Shown one piece after another: positions 1 through 7,119 of a stretch of 33,334 nucleotides of DNA; within the stretch, counting starts at the first letter, position 1, and every line of letters starts with the position of its first letter. The position numbers and the translations under genes are program-made. The DNA is from Prevotella sp. UBA7764 (GTDB lineage: Bacteria; Bacteroidota; Bacteroidia; Bacteroidales; Bacteroidaceae). Where the stretch lies: positions 23,002-56,335 of the forward strand of contig DLDU01000003.1 of the NCBI GenBank assembly GCA_002481295.1, given 5' to 3'. The notes below the pieces were generated by a model that saw only the letters and a list, made by a program, of their open reading frames with translations, did no database searches and had not been told where the DNA came from.

Positions 1-678
1 ATCCGCGACTGGTGCTGCCATCCCGAGGATACCTTCTACCTCGTCGGTTCCACGATGGGCCCGCACCCCTACCCCGACATCGTCGCGAAGATGCAGAGCG
101 TCATCAGCGAAGAGATCAAGTGGCAACTACAGGAGAAGATAGGACGTGACTATCCCGACTATCTCATCGCCTGCGTGGGCGGTGGCAGCAACGCTGCCGG
201 AACTATCTATCACTATGTCGACGACGACCGCGTGAAGATCGTGCTTGCCGAAGCAGGCGGCCACGGCATCGACACCGACTACACGGCAGCCACCATTCAC
301 TGTGGCACCGAGGGCATCATCCACGGCGCACGCACGCTGGTGATGCAGACCGACGACGGACAGATCAAGGAGGCATTCACCATCTCGGCCGGCCTCGACT
401 ACCCGGGCATCGGACCCATGCACGCCTACCTCGCACAGCAGGGACGCGAAAAGGTGCTCGCCATCAACGACGACGAGGCGATCTATGCCGGTTATGAGCT
501 CACACGCACCGAGGGCATCATACCCGCCATTGAGAGCGCACACGCTGTCGCTGCCCTCCGCAAACTGTCTTTCAAACCCTCCGACGTGGTGGTGCTCACC
601 GTCAGCGGACGTGGCGACAAGGACATGAACACTTATCTAACTCACAAAGACATGGCGAAAGAATATGGAAAGTTTTAA
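1..678 (+). CDS. trpB: Tryptophan synthase beta chain, C-terminal part (5' end outside window)
   Basis: This frame is open from the first base and reads 225 residues to a TAA at 676-678. TrpB is the PLP enzyme that condenses indole with L-serine in the last step of tryptophan synthesis. Seen here are the glycine-rich PLP phosphate loop GGGSNA (near 178-198), the conserved block HGARTLVMQ..GQIKE..SISAGLDYPG-like (here TISAGLDYPGIGP), and the C-terminal VSGRGDKD motif. TrpB is usually about 395 residues, so roughly 170 N-terminal residues, including the PLP lysine, lie upstream of the window. The gene overlaps the trpE start by 14 bases, which suggests translational coupling within a trp operon. 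Confidence 0.96.
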   Translation: MRDWCCHPEDTFYLVGSTMGPHPYPDIVAKMQSVISEEIKWQLQEKIGRDYPDYLIACVGGGSNAAGTIYHYVDDDRVKIVLAEAGGHGIDTDYTAATIHCGTEGIIHGARTLVMQTDDGQIKEAFTISAGLDYPGIGPMHAYLAQQGREKVLAINDDEAIYAGYELTRTEGIIPAIESAHAVAALRKLSFKPSDVVVLTVSGRGDKDMNTYLTHKDMAKEYGKF

Positions 679-2098
679 GTTTGAGACGAGAACAAGTAAG
701 ATTCTCGCCGACCTCTATACACCCGTTGCCGTATACATGCGGCTGCGCGACATCTATCCACAGAGTGCGCTGATGGAGAGCTCGGACTATCACGGCTCGG
801 AAAACGCACGCTCGTTTATCGGCATCAACCCGATCGCCTCCATCGCCGTCAGCCACGGCAAGACGATCGTCACGCTGCCCGACGGCACCACCGAGGAGCA
901 CGAGCTGCCCGCCACAGGACCCGGAAAGGGAGAAGCCTGCAAGCTCGCCATCGTCAAGGACTTCGACGACTTCATCCATCGCTTCCATATCGAGGGCGAA
1001 GGCGCAAACTTCTGCGGACTATACGGCTACACGGCCTTCAACGCCGTGCGTTACTTCGAGAACATCGAGGTCAAGGACACCACGATGACAAAAAACGATG
1101 CCCCCGACATCTACTATATCCTCTACCGCGATCTCATCGTCTTCGACCACTTCAACAACACGATGACGTTTATCACCCTGGCCGAGAACAGCGACGACGG
1201 CGACCGCCAGCTCGCTGACTTGCAGCGTGCGGTCAACAAGGCGAGCGTGAAGCCATACAGCTTCCACCCAGTGGGCGAGGCAACCTCCACGCTCACCGAC
1301 GAGGAGCACAAGGCCAACATCCGCCGCTGCGTCAAGCACTGCCTGCGCGGTGACGTCTTCCAGATCGTCATCTCGCGCCGCTTTGTCCAGCGCTACGAGG
1401 GGGACGACTTCAAGCTCTACCGCGCCCTGCGCTCCATCAACCCGTCGCCCTACCTCTTCTATTTCGACTTCGGCGGTTTCCGCATCTTCGGCTCCAGCCC
1501 CGAGACCCACAACCGCATTGAGGGCGACACGGCGTATATCGACCCCATCGCCGGTACTACTAAGCGCACGGGCAATGCCGAACAGGACCGCCGGGCTGCT
1601 GAGTTCCTGCGCAACGACCCGAAGGAAAACGCTGAGCACGTGATGCTCGTGGACCTCGCACGCAACGACCTGAGCCGCAACTGCCACGACGTGAAGGTGG
1701 ACTTCTATAAAGACATGCAGTTCTACAGCCACGTCATCCACCTCGTCAGCCGCGTCAGCGGTAAGCTCAACAAGGGTGCCGACCATATCAAGGCGTTCTT
1801 CGACACCTTCCCCGCCGGCACGCTCTCGGGTGCGCCTAAGGTGCGCGCCATGCAGCTCATCAGCGAGATGGAGCCACACAACCGTGGTGCCTACGGCGGA
1901 TGCATCGGTTTCATCGGCCTCAACGGCAACCTCAACCAGGCCATCGTCATCCGCACCTTCATCAGTCGTGGCGGCGAACTGTGGTTCCAGGCCGGCAGCG
2001 GCGTGGTGGCAAAAAGCAACGACGCCTATGAGCTCAACGAAAGCAACAACAAGCTCGGTGCTCTCGTCAAGGCCATCAAGATTGCGGAGAAGTTATAA
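665..2098 (+). CDS. trpE: Anthranilate synthase component I
   Basis: 477 residues, the usual length. With the TrpG glutaminase it converts chorismate and ammonia (from glutamine) to anthranilate, the committed step of tryptophan synthesis. The chorismate-binding domain is clear: PIAGT at about residue 294 (the TrpE form, where PabB usually has PIKGT), the DLARNDLSR block, FPAGTLSGAPKVRAM, and the C-terminal QAGSGVVAKS..ELNE..NK segment. The N-terminal regulatory domain starts with FKFETRTSKILADLYTPVAV, which fits the family's usual start and supports the ATG at 665 inside the trpB end. It is followed by an 84-base gap and then trpG. Confidence 0.96.
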   Translation: MESFKFETRTSKILADLYTPVAVYMRLRDIYPQSALMESSDYHGSENARSFIGINPIASIAVSHGKTIVTLPDGTTEEHELPATGPGKGEACKLAIVKDFDDFIHRFHIEGEGANFCGLYGYTAFNAVRYFENIEVKDTTMTKNDAPDIYYILYRDLIVFDHFNNTMTFITLAENSDDGDRQLADLQRAVNKASVKPYSFHPVGEATSTLTDEEHKANIRRCVKHCLRGDVFQIVISRRFVQRYEGDDFKLYRALRSINPSPYLFYFDFGGFRIFGSSPETHNRIEGDTAYIDPIAGTTKRTGNAEQDRRAAEFLRNDPKENAEHVMLVDLARNDLSRNCHDVKVDFYKDMQFYSHVIHLVSRVSGKLNKGADHIKAFFDTFPAGTLSGAPKVRAMQLISEMEPHNRGAYGGCIGFIGLNGNLNQAIVIRTFISRGGELWFQAGSGVVAKSNDAYELNESNNKLGALVKAIKIAEKL

Positions 2099-2182
2099 GA
2101 CAAAAGGAAATCATAGATTCAAAGTAGGAATAAGAATCACAAGGAACTTATCCTATCAAGAATTTGAGAATTTTAGAATAAC

Positions 2183-2746
2183 ATGAAAATCGTTATCATA
2201 GACAATTACGACAGCTTCACGTACAACCTCGCGCACTTAGTGAAGCAATTGGGTGCCGAGGTGGAGGTCTACCGCAACGACCAGTTCACGCTCGGCCAGT
2301 TGGAGCCCTTCGACAAGATCATACTCAGTCCCGGTCCCGGCATCCCCAGCGAGGCCGGCCTGCTCCTTGATGTCATCAAGACCTATGCCGGCCGCAAGCC
2401 CATGCTCGGCGTGTGTCTCGGTCATCAGGCCATCGGCGAGGTCTTCGGTGCCAAGCTTGAGAACCTCAGCGAGGTGTATCACGGCGTTGCCACCGAGGGC
2501 ACACAGTTTGGCAACGACCCGATCTTCGACGGACTGCCCAAGCGACTGCTCATGGGACGATACCACAGCTGGGTGGTCAGCCGCACAGAGTTTCCCGCCT
2601 CTCTTGAAGTCACCGCTGTCAGCGACGACGGCCAGATCATGGGACTGCGCCACCGCCACTACAACATCCACGGCATACAGTTCCACCCCGAAAGCGTGCT
2701 CACACCGATGGGCAGCAAGATCGTGGAGAACTGGCTAAGAGGATAA
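2183..2746 (+). CDS. trpG: Anthranilate synthase component II (class I glutamine amidotransferase)
   Basis: 187 residues. It supplies ammonia from glutamine to TrpE, and in many bacteria the same subunit also serves PabB (TrpG/PabA). The class I amidotransferase triad is visible: Cys78 in GVCLGHQ, and His168 and Glu170 in FHPES. The oxyanion loop LSPGPGIPSEAG is at about 48-59. The start MKIVIIDNYDSFTYNL is standard. The gene is last in the visible trp run. In most Bacteroides trp operons trpD, C, F and A follow; here the next sequence is a REP-like array and the opposing panB gene, so the remaining genes must lie elsewhere or be absent. Confidence 0.94.
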   Translation: MKIVIIDNYDSFTYNLAHLVKQLGAEVEVYRNDQFTLGQLEPFDKIILSPGPGIPSEAGLLLDVIKTYAGRKPMLGVCLGHQAIGEVFGAKLENLSEVYHGVATEGTQFGNDPIFDGLPKRLLMGRYHSWVVSRTEFPASLEVTAVSDDGQIMGLRHRHYNIHGIQFHPESVLTPMGSKIVENWLRG

Positions 2747-2749
2747 CAG

Positions 2750-3000
2750 CCTCACCCCCAGCCCCTCTACAGCCTCACCCCCTTGCCCCTCTCCGAGGGA
2801 GAGGGGAATAGAATGCTCTGCGGGCGAAGGGAATGGCGAAAGTGTGTCCTTTTGGGAATTCTTCTTCATGCTCAAATAATTGTTTATCTAACATATCACT
2901 CCCCTCTCTCTTGGAGAGGGGCAGGGGGTGAGGCTGCTATTGTTTATCTAACATATCACTCCCCTCTCCTTTGGAGAGGGGCTGGGGGGTGAGGCCGTAG
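2750..3000. repeat. REP-like GC-rich palindrome array with a 60-bp tandem duplication
   Basis: This block holds several copies of a unit with arms CCTCACCCCCnGCCCCTCTCC and its reverse complement. Three strong hairpins are present: 2786-2806 (9-bp stem, GAG loop), 2901-2921 (8-bp stem) and 2961-2981 (9-bp stem, TTT loop). Positions 2881-2940 and 2941-3000 are a direct tandem duplication of 60 bp that starts TGTTTATCTAACATATCACT in both copies; the second halves have diverged slightly. The left copies (2750-2806) lie in the opposite orientation to the right ones. The array sits between the converging trpG and panB genes and could act as a transcription terminator for both. The last codons of panB lie inside it. 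I infer a REP-like element; no transposase for it is in the window. Confidence 0.85.
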
Positions 3001-3812
3001 CTCTCCTCCTCGTTGGGGAAGTCAGCGCCTTTCACGGCCTGCACATACGCCTGCACACCATCTGTCATGCACCGGCAGACATCGGCAAAGTGGCGGAGGA
3101 ACTTCGGCTTGAAGCCCTGTGTCATGCCCAGCGCATCGGCATAGACGAGCACCTGTCCGTCAGTATCGGGTCCGGCGCCAATGCCGATGGTAGCCGCCTT
3201 GACCTCGCGAGTCACCTGCGCCGCCAGCTTGGCAGGCACCTTCTCCAGCGTGATGGCAAAGACACCGGCCTCGTCGAGGGCATGCGCGTCGGCGAGCAGC
3301 TGACGCGCCTCAGCCTCCTCCTTGGCACGAAGGCCATAGCCGCCAAACTTATGGATGCTCTGCGGAGTGAGTCCTAAATGTCCCACGACAGGCACACCGG
3401 CCTCCACGATGGCACGCACCGTGTCGGCAATCGCCTCACCGCCTTCCATCTTCACGGCGTCGACACCCGTCTCCTTCATGATGCGGATGGCGTTGCGCAC
3501 GCCCTCCTCACGGCTCACCTGATAAGAGCCGAACGGCATGTCGCACACCACTAAACAGTGCTGGCAGGCACGCGCCACGGCGCGCGCATGGTAGATCATC
3601 TGGTCCACGGTGATCGGCAACGTGTCGGCATTGCCCGCCATCACGTTCGAGGCAGAGTCACCGACGAGGATCGCGTCGATGCCCGCACGGTCGAGAATGC
3701 CAGCCGTCGTAAAGTCGTAAGCCGTCATCTGGGCAATCTTCTCCCCTGCGGCTTTCATCTCCAAAATAGTCTTTGTTGTAATCTTTTTCTTGTCTGTTGT
3801 TAAATAACCCAT
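2937..3812 (-). CDS. panB: 3-methyl-2-oxobutanoate hydroxymethyltransferase
   Basis: 291 residues against the usual 265-275. PanB transfers a hydroxymethyl group from methylene-tetrahydrofolate to 2-oxoisovalerate, making ketopantoate for pantothenate and CoA synthesis. Seen are the metal-binding VGDSASNV segment (about 51-58), the CDMPFGSY segment, GHLGLTPQS, the catalytic-Glu region ITLEKVPA and the GIGAGPDTDGQVLV loop. The normal Bacteroidales C-terminus is around FPNEEESY. The following residues, GLTPQPLSKGEG and a few more to the stop, are encoded by the REP-like array, so the tail is repeat-derived. The gene diverges from coaBC, sharing a 114-bp promoter region, and both serve CoA synthesis. 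Confidence 0.95.
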   Translation of the reverse strand: MGYLTTDKKKITTKTILEMKAAGEKIAQMTAYDFTTAGILDRAGIDAILVGDSASNVMAGNADTLPITVDQMIYHARAVARACQHCLVVCDMPFGSYQVSREEGVRNAIRIMKETGVDAVKMEGGEAIADTVRAIVEAGVPVVGHLGLTPQSIHKFGGYGLRAKEEAEARQLLADAHALDEAGVFAITLEKVPAKLAAQVTREVKAATIGIGAGPDTDGQVLVYADALGMTQGFKPKFLRHFADVCRCMTDGVQAYVQAVKGADFPNEEESYGLTPQPLSKGEGSDMLDKQ

Positions 3813-3835
3813 GTTGATTAGTTCTTTTACAAGTG

Positions 3836-3843
3836 CAAAGTTA
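3836..3843 (-). promoter_or_regulatory. Putative -7 box of the panB promoter
   Basis: On the minus strand this reads TAACTTTG, a match to the Bacteroidetes TAnnTTTG -7 element, 24 bases before the panB start at 3812. No clear -33 TTTG box was seen. It forms the left half of an 8-bp inverted repeat with the plus-strand box at 3857-3864. Confidence 0.55.
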
Positions 3844-3856
3844 TATAATTATTTTG

Positions 3857-3864
3857 TAACTTTG
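3857..3864 (+). promoter_or_regulatory. Putative -7 box of the coaBC promoter
   Basis: TAACTTTG matches the Bacteroidetes TAnnTTTG -7 element and lies 62 bases before the coaBC ATG at 3927. It mirrors the panB box 13 bases away, so the two divergent promoters are almost superimposed and may be co-regulated or compete. A -33 element is not clear. Confidence 0.55.
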
Positions 3865-3926
3865 TAGCCAATAAGGCAATTGTCTGTAAAGACCAAGCTC
3901 ATTTATTCATTTCAACTCGCAGCGAA

Positions 3927-5174
3927 ATGCTAAAAGGAAAGAAAATCGTATTGGGCATCACGGGCTCCATCGCCGCCTATAAATCATGTCTGATCATCCG
4001 CGGACTCGTCAAGCGCGGGACTGAGGTGCAGGTCGTCATCACGCCCGCGGGCAAGGAGTTCATCACTCCTGTCACCCTCAGCGCACTGACCCATAAGCCC
4101 GTCATCAGTGATTTCTTCGCACAGCGCGACGGCACGTGGCACTCCCACGTGGATCTCGGACTGTGGGCCGACGCCATGCTCATCGCACCCTGCACGGCAA
4201 GCAGTCTCGGCAAAATGGCCAACGCCGTCGCCGACAACATGCTCATCACCACCTACCTCTCCATGAAAGCGCCTGTCTTCATTGCTCCCGCCATGGACCT
4301 GGACATGTACCGTCATCCCGCCACGCAACGCAATCTTGAGACACTGCGCGGCTATGGCAACCATATCATCGAACCGGGCTCTGGCTTCCTCGCTTCCGGA
4401 CTGGAGGGAAAGGGACGCATGGAGGAACCGGAGAACATCATCGCCGCGCTCGACAAGTATTTTGAGACCAAAGCAGGAAACGCCGGGGCGACTGTACAGG
4501 AAGAAGCCGCGAACTGCAACTGCCAGGCCCCCGTGGCGCGCTCCCTCGCCGGCAAGCATGTGCTCATCACTGCCGGACCTACCTATGAGAAGCTCGACCC
4601 CGTGCGCTTCATCGGCAACTACTCCACCGGCAAGATGGGCTTCGCCCTCGCCGAGGAATGCCTGCAACGCGGAGCAGACGTCACGCTTGTCGCCGGCCCC
4701 GTGGCCTTGCAGTGCTCACCGGCCATTCACCGCATCGATGTGGAGAGCTGCGACGAGATGTACCATGCCGCCACCGAGGCCTTTCCGCATTGCGACATAG
4801 CAATCCTCTGCGCCGCTGTCGCTGACTTCAAACCGGCGACGGTCGCTGACCAAAAGATCAAGCGGGGCAAGGACGGACTCCACATCGACCTGCTCCCCAC
4901 GCAGGACATCGCCGCCGCGCTCGGCAAGATGAAGACGAGCCGACAGAAGCTCGTGGCCTTCGCCTTAGAGACCAACAACGAGGTGCACAATGCCGAGGAG
5001 AAGCTACGGAAGAAAAACGCCGACCTCATCGTCCTCAACTCCACACGCATCCCCGACACCACCTTCGGCAGCGACAACAACCAGATCGCCATCATCGCGC
5101 GCGACGGCCGTCGCCGCGACTTCCCGAAGAAAAGCAAACGCGATGTGGCAAAGGACATCGTAGACTGTCTCTAA
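3927..5174 (+). CDS. coaBC: Bifunctional phosphopantothenoylcysteine decarboxylase / phosphopantothenate-cysteine ligase
   Basis: 415 residues, normal for Dfp/CoaBC. The N-terminal CoaC flavoprotein domain (1 to about 180) decarboxylates 4'-phosphopantothenoylcysteine. The C-terminal CoaB domain (about 206-415) ligates cysteine to 4'-phosphopantothenate. Visible are the flavin loop GITGSIAAYK, the catalytic His74 in HSHVDLG, the PAMD segment at 121-124, and the substrate-clamp region LASGLEGKGRM at 155-165. CoaB shows ITAGPTYEKLDPVRFIGNYS and the AAVADFKP motif. Relative to E. coli, the PAMN Asn is Asp and the clamp Cys is Ser; I believe this is common in Bacteroidetes rather than a defect. 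The linker (about 181-205) carries NCNC. It sits beside panB and a pantothenate kinase, forming a CoA cluster. Confidence 0.95.
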   Translation: MLKGKKIVLGITGSIAAYKSCLIIRGLVKRGTEVQVVITPAGKEFITPVTLSALTHKPVISDFFAQRDGTWHSHVDLGLWADAMLIAPCTASSLGKMANAVADNMLITTYLSMKAPVFIAPAMDLDMYRHPATQRNLETLRGYGNHIIEPGSGFLASGLEGKGRMEEPENIIAALDKYFETKAGNAGATVQEEAANCNCQAPVARSLAGKHVLITAGPTYEKLDPVRFIGNYSTGKMGFALAEECLQRGADVTLVAGPVALQCSPAIHRIDVESCDEMYHAATEAFPHCDIAILCAAVADFKPATVADQKIKRGKDGLHIDLLPTQDIAAALGKMKTSRQKLVAFALETNNEVHNAEEKLRKKNADLIVLNSTRIPDTTFGSDNNQIAIIARDGRRRDFPKKSKRDVAKDIVDCL

Positions 5175-5188
5175 GGGTTAGATAGTTC

Positions 5189-5256
5189 CTATAGGCTCTA
5201 TAGCTTCTATCATCTCTATAGCTTCTATAGATTCTATAGCCTCTATAATCCCTATC
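5189..5256. repeat. Degenerate 9-bp tandem repeat (CTATAGNNT type)
   Basis: Seven full units and one partial unit follow each other without gaps: CTATAGGCT, CTATAGCTT, CTATCATCT, CTATAGCTT, CTATAGATT, CTATAGCCT, CTATAATCC, CTATC. The repeat fills most of the 101-base gap between coaBC and the pantothenate kinase gene, ending 19 bases before the kinase ATG. A period of 9 keeps the reading frame; on the minus strand it would read as Tyr-Arg-rich triplets, but no gene there is supported. Function unknown. It could vary in copy number and alter expression of the downstream gene. Confidence 0.85.
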
Positions 5257-5275
5257 AAAAACAACAACATTGATC

Positions 5276-6169
5276 ATGAACAAGATAGCAATCGGTATCG
5301 ACGTGGGCATCTCCACGACAAAGATAGTAGGAATCCGCGACGGCGAGGTCGTCTCGCCTTTGTGGATCAAAGCCACCGACCCCGTCACCTCGCTCTACGG
5401 CGCCTTCGGCAAGTTTCTCCACGACAACGACATCGCGCTCGACGACGTGGAGCGCGTGATGCTCACCGGCGTAGGCGCAGCTTATATCAACAGCCCCATC
5501 TACGGGCTCACCACGCAGAAAGTCGAGGAGTTTATCGCCGACGGACTCGGTGCGGCCTTTGAGTCGAAGCTCAGCCGCATGATCGTGGTGTCAATGGGCA
5601 CGGGTACGTCGCTCGTCTCTTACCAGGACGGCGCCATTCGTCACCTCGGCGGAATCGGCATCGGCGGCGGTACACTCAACGGCCTCAGCCGTCTGCTCCT
5701 CCAAACCGACGACATCAAGCAGATCTCGCAGATGGCTCTCGACGGCGACATCGCGCACATCAACCTGAGCATCGGCGACATCTCGGCTCACCCACTACCG
5801 GGTCTGCCGATGGACGCCACCGCCAGTCTCTTTGCCAACGCCCAGGGCAACGCCAGCCGCGAGGACATCGCGAAGGGTCTGATCTGTATGGTACTGCAGG
5901 CCATCGGCTCAGCGTCGATCCTCAGCTCACTCAACAGTGGCATCCGCGACTTCGTGCTCATCGGCAACCTCTCACGACTGCCGCAGTGCAACGAGCTCTT
6001 CCCAAAACTCGAAGAACTCTACGACGTGCGCTTCATCATCCCCAAGAGCAGTGAGTTCTGCACGGCTATCGGTGCCGCACTGAGCTACGTAAATAACAAG
6101 CGCCCCCCTCTAACTCCCCCCGAGGGGGGAGGAGAGCCCACCCCATACTCGCCCATTCCTGCTAAGTAA
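5276..6169 (+). CDS. coaW: Type II pantothenate kinase-like protein (ASKHA fold)
   Basis: 297 residues from the ATG at 5276; a TTG at 5270 is possible but less likely. It probably phosphorylates pantothenate, the first step from pantothenate to CoA. The ASKHA nucleotide-binding motifs are visible: phosphate-1 loop GIDVGISTTK (7-16), the VSMGTGTSLV segment, and GGIGIGGGTLNGL, which is typical of type II PanK. Neighbouring panB and coaBC strengthen the call. The last residues after the conserved AALSYVNNK, namely RPPLTPPEGGGEPTP and on to the TAA, are translated from a REP-like palindrome and are not part of the family fold. The substrate call is inference from family and context. Confidence 0.85.
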   Translation: MNKIAIGIDVGISTTKIVGIRDGEVVSPLWIKATDPVTSLYGAFGKFLHDNDIALDDVERVMLTGVGAAYINSPIYGLTTQKVEEFIADGLGAAFESKLSRMIVVSMGTGTSLVSYQDGAIRHLGGIGIGGGTLNGLSRLLLQTDDIKQISQMALDGDIAHINLSIGDISAHPLPGLPMDATASLFANAQGNASREDIAKGLICMVLQAIGSASILSSLNSGIRDFVLIGNLSRLPQCNELFPKLEELYDVRFIIPKSSEFCTAIGAALSYVNNKRPPLTPPEGGGEPTPYSPIPAK

Positions 6170-6221
6170 GGTATTTAATGGTATCGCCTTCCTCCCCCCT
6201 TGGGGGGAGTTAGAGGGGGGC
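6102..6221. repeat. REP-like inverted repeat spanning the kinase 3' end and the DUF2520 leader
   Basis: The 20 bases 6102-6121 are a perfect reverse complement of 6202-6221. Each arm also contains its own hairpin: 6116-6129 (six C, GA, six G) and 6192-6209 (8-bp stem, TT loop). The left arm encodes the kinase tail RPPLTPPEGGG, and the right arm lies 8 bases before the ATG of the next gene at 6230. The arms could form a cruciform or a long RNA stem between the two genes. The core resembles the palindrome at 15927-15957. Confidence 0.85.
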
Positions 6222-6229
6222 TCATTATT

Positions 6230-7036
6230 ATGAAAATCGTATTGATAGGAGCCGGCAACCTTGCCACCAACTTGGGCAAGGCATTGAAAAAGGCCGGACA
6301 CGACATCCTGCAGGTTTATAGCCGCACGGCAACCTCTGCAGAAACTTTAGCAACTGTCCTCGGCTGTCCGGCAACAACCGACCTGACAGCCATCGACAAC
6401 CACGCCGACGTGTACATCCTTTCCATCAAGGACAAGGCTTTACGTGAGGTCATCGCGGAACTGACCCACACACTGACTTCTTCGGGCGGCGACCTTGCGG
6501 AGAAAGTTTTCCTCCACACCGCCGGCTCCATGCCTCTCGACGTCTTCAAGGACAAGGCTCCGCACTATGGCGTCTTCTATCCCATGCAGACTTTTTCGAA
6601 AGCACGTGAGGTGGACTTCAGCATCATCCCCACCTTCATCGAATGGAACGACGAGACCGCCCACACCTTGCTCACCACATTGGCGCAGTCCGTCACCCGT
6701 CGCGTCTATCCCTTGTCCACCGCCGACCGCAAGTACCTGCATCTGTCAGCAGTGTGGGCCTGCAACTTCGTCAACCACTGCTACGACATTGCCGCCGGTA
6801 TCCTTTCCGCCCATCATCTGCCTTTCGACGTGATGCTCCCGCTCATCGACGAGACGGCGCGCAAAGTCCACTCTTTGTCGCCCCACGATGCTCAGACGGG
6901 TCCCGCCGTCCGCTACGACGAAAACGTCATTGCCGCCCAGTCTGCCCTCCTCGCTGATGATCCCAATCTCCAGCAACTCTACGAACAGTTGTCGAAGAGC
7001 ATACACCGACACAAACAAGGCACTCAAACATTATAG
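6230..7036 (+). CDS. Rossmann-like and DUF2520 domain protein (putative NAD(P)-dependent oxidoreductase)
   Basis: 268 residues from the ATG at 6230; an upstream in-frame TTG at 6200 lies within the palindrome and is unlikely. The N-terminus MKIVLIGAGNLATNLGKAL carries the GxGNxA dinucleotide-binding loop (7-12) of the F420/NADP-oxidoreductase and ProC-like Rossmann group. The central FYPMQTFSK and C-terminal DRKYLHLSAVWACNF segments match the helical DUF2520 domain. Substrate unknown. In Bacteroidales this protein is widely conserved. It is co-directional with the pantothenate kinase, and its leader contains a strong GC hairpin that could limit translation or end the upstream transcript. Confidence 0.85.
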   Translation: MKIVLIGAGNLATNLGKALKKAGHDILQVYSRTATSAETLATVLGCPATTDLTAIDNHADVYILSIKDKALREVIAELTHTLTSSGGDLAEKVFLHTAGSMPLDVFKDKAPHYGVFYPMQTFSKAREVDFSIIPTFIEWNDETAHTLLTTLAQSVTRRVYPLSTADRKYLHLSAVWACNFVNHCYDIAAGILSAHHLPFDVMLPLIDETARKVHSLSPHDAQTGPAVRYDENVIAAQSALLADDPNLQQLYEQLSKSIHRHKQGTQTL

Positions 7037-7083
7037 CCTTGCCATCTCATCTATTGCCACACCCGTGATCTTTGAGATGTCCC

Positions 7084-7119
7084 AAAAAGGAGGTCCTCTG
7101 CCGAGGGCCTCTTTCTCTT
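7084..7119. terminator. Bidirectional intrinsic terminator between converging genes
   Basis: The stem GAGGTCCTC (7090-7098), loop TGCC and GAGGGCCTC (7103-7111) form a 9-bp hairpin with one T-G pair. It is flanked by AAAAAG on the left and TTTCTCTT on the right, so each strand reads a hairpin followed by a T-rich tail. It separates the DUF2520 gene (ends 7036) from the esterase gene that ends at 7118 on the other strand. Confidence 0.8.

Noticed and set aside
2750..3000. Possible CRISPR array
   Set aside because: Only two adjacent 60-bp copies without unique spacers, and the core is a GC palindrome; no cas genes nearby.
4047..4422. CoaBC as inactive because of Asp for Asn and Ser for Cys in CoaC motifs
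   Set aside because: All other motifs are intact and, from memory, Bacteroidetes CoaBC proteins share these changes, so a lineage variant is more likely than decay.
5092..5388. Minus-strand 98-codon frame with Tyr-Arg repeats
   Set aside because: It is the translation of the 9-bp DNA repeat plus antisense of flanking genes; no start or domain support.
6200..6229. TTG start 30 bases upstream for the DUF2520 protein
   Set aside because: The extra residues are encoded by the REP-like palindrome and the Rossmann fold starts right at the ATG at 6230.
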